From positions 11,612 to 75,611 of the forward strand of contig PKWW01000050.1 in NCBI GenBank assembly GCA_003132165.1: DNA of 64,000 bases. The letters are read 5' to 3'. The DNA is from Acidimicrobiaceae bacterium (GTDB taxonomy: Bacteria > Actinomycetota > Acidimicrobiia > Acidimicrobiales > RAAP-2). The notes beneath the pieces are model-generated. The model had not been told where the DNA came from. It saw only the letters and a program-made list of their open reading frames with translations, and did no database searches. Positions 63,031 through 64,000 of the stretch are shown here, piece by piece. Position 1 is the first letter of the stretch. Each line of letters starts with the position of its first letter. The translations under genes and the position numbers were made by a program.

Positions 63031-64000
63031 ATGGAACTTGGCATTCTTTCATTGAGTGACATCCAGAGGAACCTCGAGACGGGGGAACCGGTATTGGCGG
63101 GCGTGCGGATCGACCAGGCGATTGCCTACGCGACGCTGGCCGACCGACTCGGTCTGGACGTCTTTGCGCTCGGCGAGCACCACACGCCCGAGTACGCCGT
63201 GTCCTCGCCCGCCGTGGTCTTGGCGGCAATCGCCACGCGAACGAGTCGTATCCGACTCACGAGTGCGGTCACCGTGTTGCCAATACTCGATCCCGTGCGC
63301 GTGTACCAGGACTTCGCGACGGTGGACCTCGTAAGCCATGGTCGCGTTGACATCACCGTCGGGCGCAGCGCGTTTCCCGAGCCCTTCGCGATCTTCGGTG
63401 AGCGAATCGAGGACTACGACGCCCTGTTCGAGGAGAAACTCGATCTCCTTTTGCAGTTGCGCGAGCGTGATGTCGTGACGTGGACGGGCCGGTTCCGCCC
63501 GCCACTACGCGACGCGCCGATTATCCCTCGTTCGTTTCAGAATCCGCTGCCAGTCTGGGTCGGCGTCGGTGGTTCACCAGAGAGCGCCGAGCGCGCCGGG
63601 CGCCTCGGACTTCCCGTGACGCTGGGCTACATCGGCGGTTCCCTGGGTCACCTTCGCCGGACTGTCGACATCTACCGTGCCGCCGGCGAGAGGGCCGGCC
63701 ACCCGGAGAAACTTCGCGTCGGGCTCTCGACGCACTTCTACGCGGGCGCATCATCGGGGAGCGCACGCGAGGTCTATCCCTACTACCACGAGTACTTGCG
63801 GCCGAAGACGCCCGGTGGTCGCGGATGGATCGTCACCGAGGACCAGTTCGCAGTCGGCACCCAGCGACAGGGAGCGATCATGGTGGGCTCGAGTTATGAG
63901 CTCATTGAGAAGATCCTGGACGCTTATCAAGCGCTCGGCATCGATCGTTTCTTCGGTCAGGTCGACTGGGGCGGGATTCCCGAGGGGCTGGTCGCGGCGT
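63031..64000 (+). CDS. Luciferase-like (LLM) oxidoreductase, C-terminus beyond window
   Basis: Not in the ORF track because it is open at the right edge. ATG 63031 has GGAG 6 bases upstream, and the frame reads 323 codons to base 64000 without a stop. N-terminus MELGILSLSDIQ, then LGLDVFALGEHH with the EHH typical of bacterial-luciferase-like FMN/F420 enzymes, SSPAVVLAAIATRTSRIRLTSAVTVLP, GRVDITVGRSAFPE, and PVWVGVGGSPESAERAGRLG. This branch (EHH, VGVGGSPES) often uses FMN. Family length is about 340-350 aa, so little is missing. Confidence 0.9.
   Translation, partial: MELGILSLSDIQRNLETGEPVLAGVRIDQAIAYATLADRLGLDVFALGEHHTPEYAVSSPAVVLAAIATRTSRIRLTSAVTVLPILDPVRVYQDFATVDLVSHGRVDITVGRSAFPEPFAIFGERIEDYDALFEEKLDLLLQLRERDVVTWTGRFRPPLRDAPIIPRSFQNPLPVWVGVGGSPESAERAGRLGLPVTLGYIGGSLGHLRRTVDIYRAAGERAGHPEKLRVGLSTHFYAGASSGSAREVYPYYHEYLRPKTPGGRGWIVTEDQFAVGTQRQGAIMVGSSYELIEKILDAYQALGIDRFFGQVDWGGIPEGLVAA

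Overview
The window is 64 kb of GC-rich, gene-dense bacterial chromosome. It holds two tRNA genes and about 54 protein genes. I see no insertion sequence, prophage, integrase or CRISPR array, and no gene-free stretch longer than about 300 bases. Gene content points to Actinomycetota. The run pth-rplY-prs-glmU-mfd-mazG-eno-ftsB-DUF501-ppx matches the well known mycobacterial block (Rv1014c to Rv1026 region). A second run, manC-cofE-cofD with envelope glycosyltransferases, a DUF5719 gene, phosphomannomutase and a small Trm112-like gene, matches the fbiA/fbiB-manB neighbourhood of the phylum. Acidimicrobiia or a relative is my best guess for the class. That is an inference, not something the sequence proves.

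Layout. 1-2.3 kb: MprA/MprB-like two-component pair read leftwards, followed by a membrane protein cut by the window edge. 2.4 kb: tRNA-Gln. 2.5-15.9 kb: an alpha/beta hydrolase divergent from the housekeeping block glmU, prs, rplY, pth, mfd, SurA-like, mazG, eno, ftsB, DUF501, ppx. 15.9-20.7 kb: acetyltransferase, polyprenol-type GT2, RipA-like NlpC/P60 hydrolase, an unusual tRNA with anticodon UAA, a Thr-tailed membrane protein and a sugar nucleotidyltransferase. 20.7-22.4 kb: cofE and cofD of coenzyme F420 synthesis. 22.4-32 kb: a tightly coupled surface-glycan operon (serine hydrolase, three GT4-like proteins, a sugar epimerase/reductase, a GT2-membrane fusion, DUF5719). 32-38.9 kb: FtsH, a CPBP protease with a large membrane protein, phosphomannomutase and Trm112-like protein. 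38.9-42.5 kb: thiolase, an archaeal-type riboflavin synthase, an F420-type luciferase-like oxidoreductase and PPK2. 42.6-48 kb: YfhO-like membrane protein with GT2 and an exported DUF4232 protein. 48-57.7 kb: two APC permeases, an ABC-2 exporter, an SDR lacking its usual catalytic residues, a class III aminotransferase coupled to an SCP2 protein, and a methyltransferase. 57.9-64 kb: GH3 beta-glucosidase, beta-lactamase-fold hydrolase, alpha/beta hydrolase, small monooxygenase-like protein and a second luciferase-like oxidoreductase that runs off the end.

Expression style. Many genes have a TANNNT -10 hexamer 5-8 bases before an ATG or GTG with no Shine-Dalgarno. These look like leaderless transcripts, and I used the pattern to correct several starts. 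Genes with real leaders (rplY, eno, thiolase, riboflavin synthase) carry clear GGAG-type sites. Within operons, 4-base ATGA/GTGA overlaps are common.

Most interesting points: a COG1731-like archaeal riboflavin synthase in an actinobacterial setting; a GlmU that ends before its acetyltransferase active site; a 74-base tRNA with anticodon UAA but no long variable arm; a repeated tandem motif shared by the two-component gene promoter and the distal gene promoter; and overlapping divergent -10 elements driving glmU and a hydrolase. Nothing here was checked against a database.
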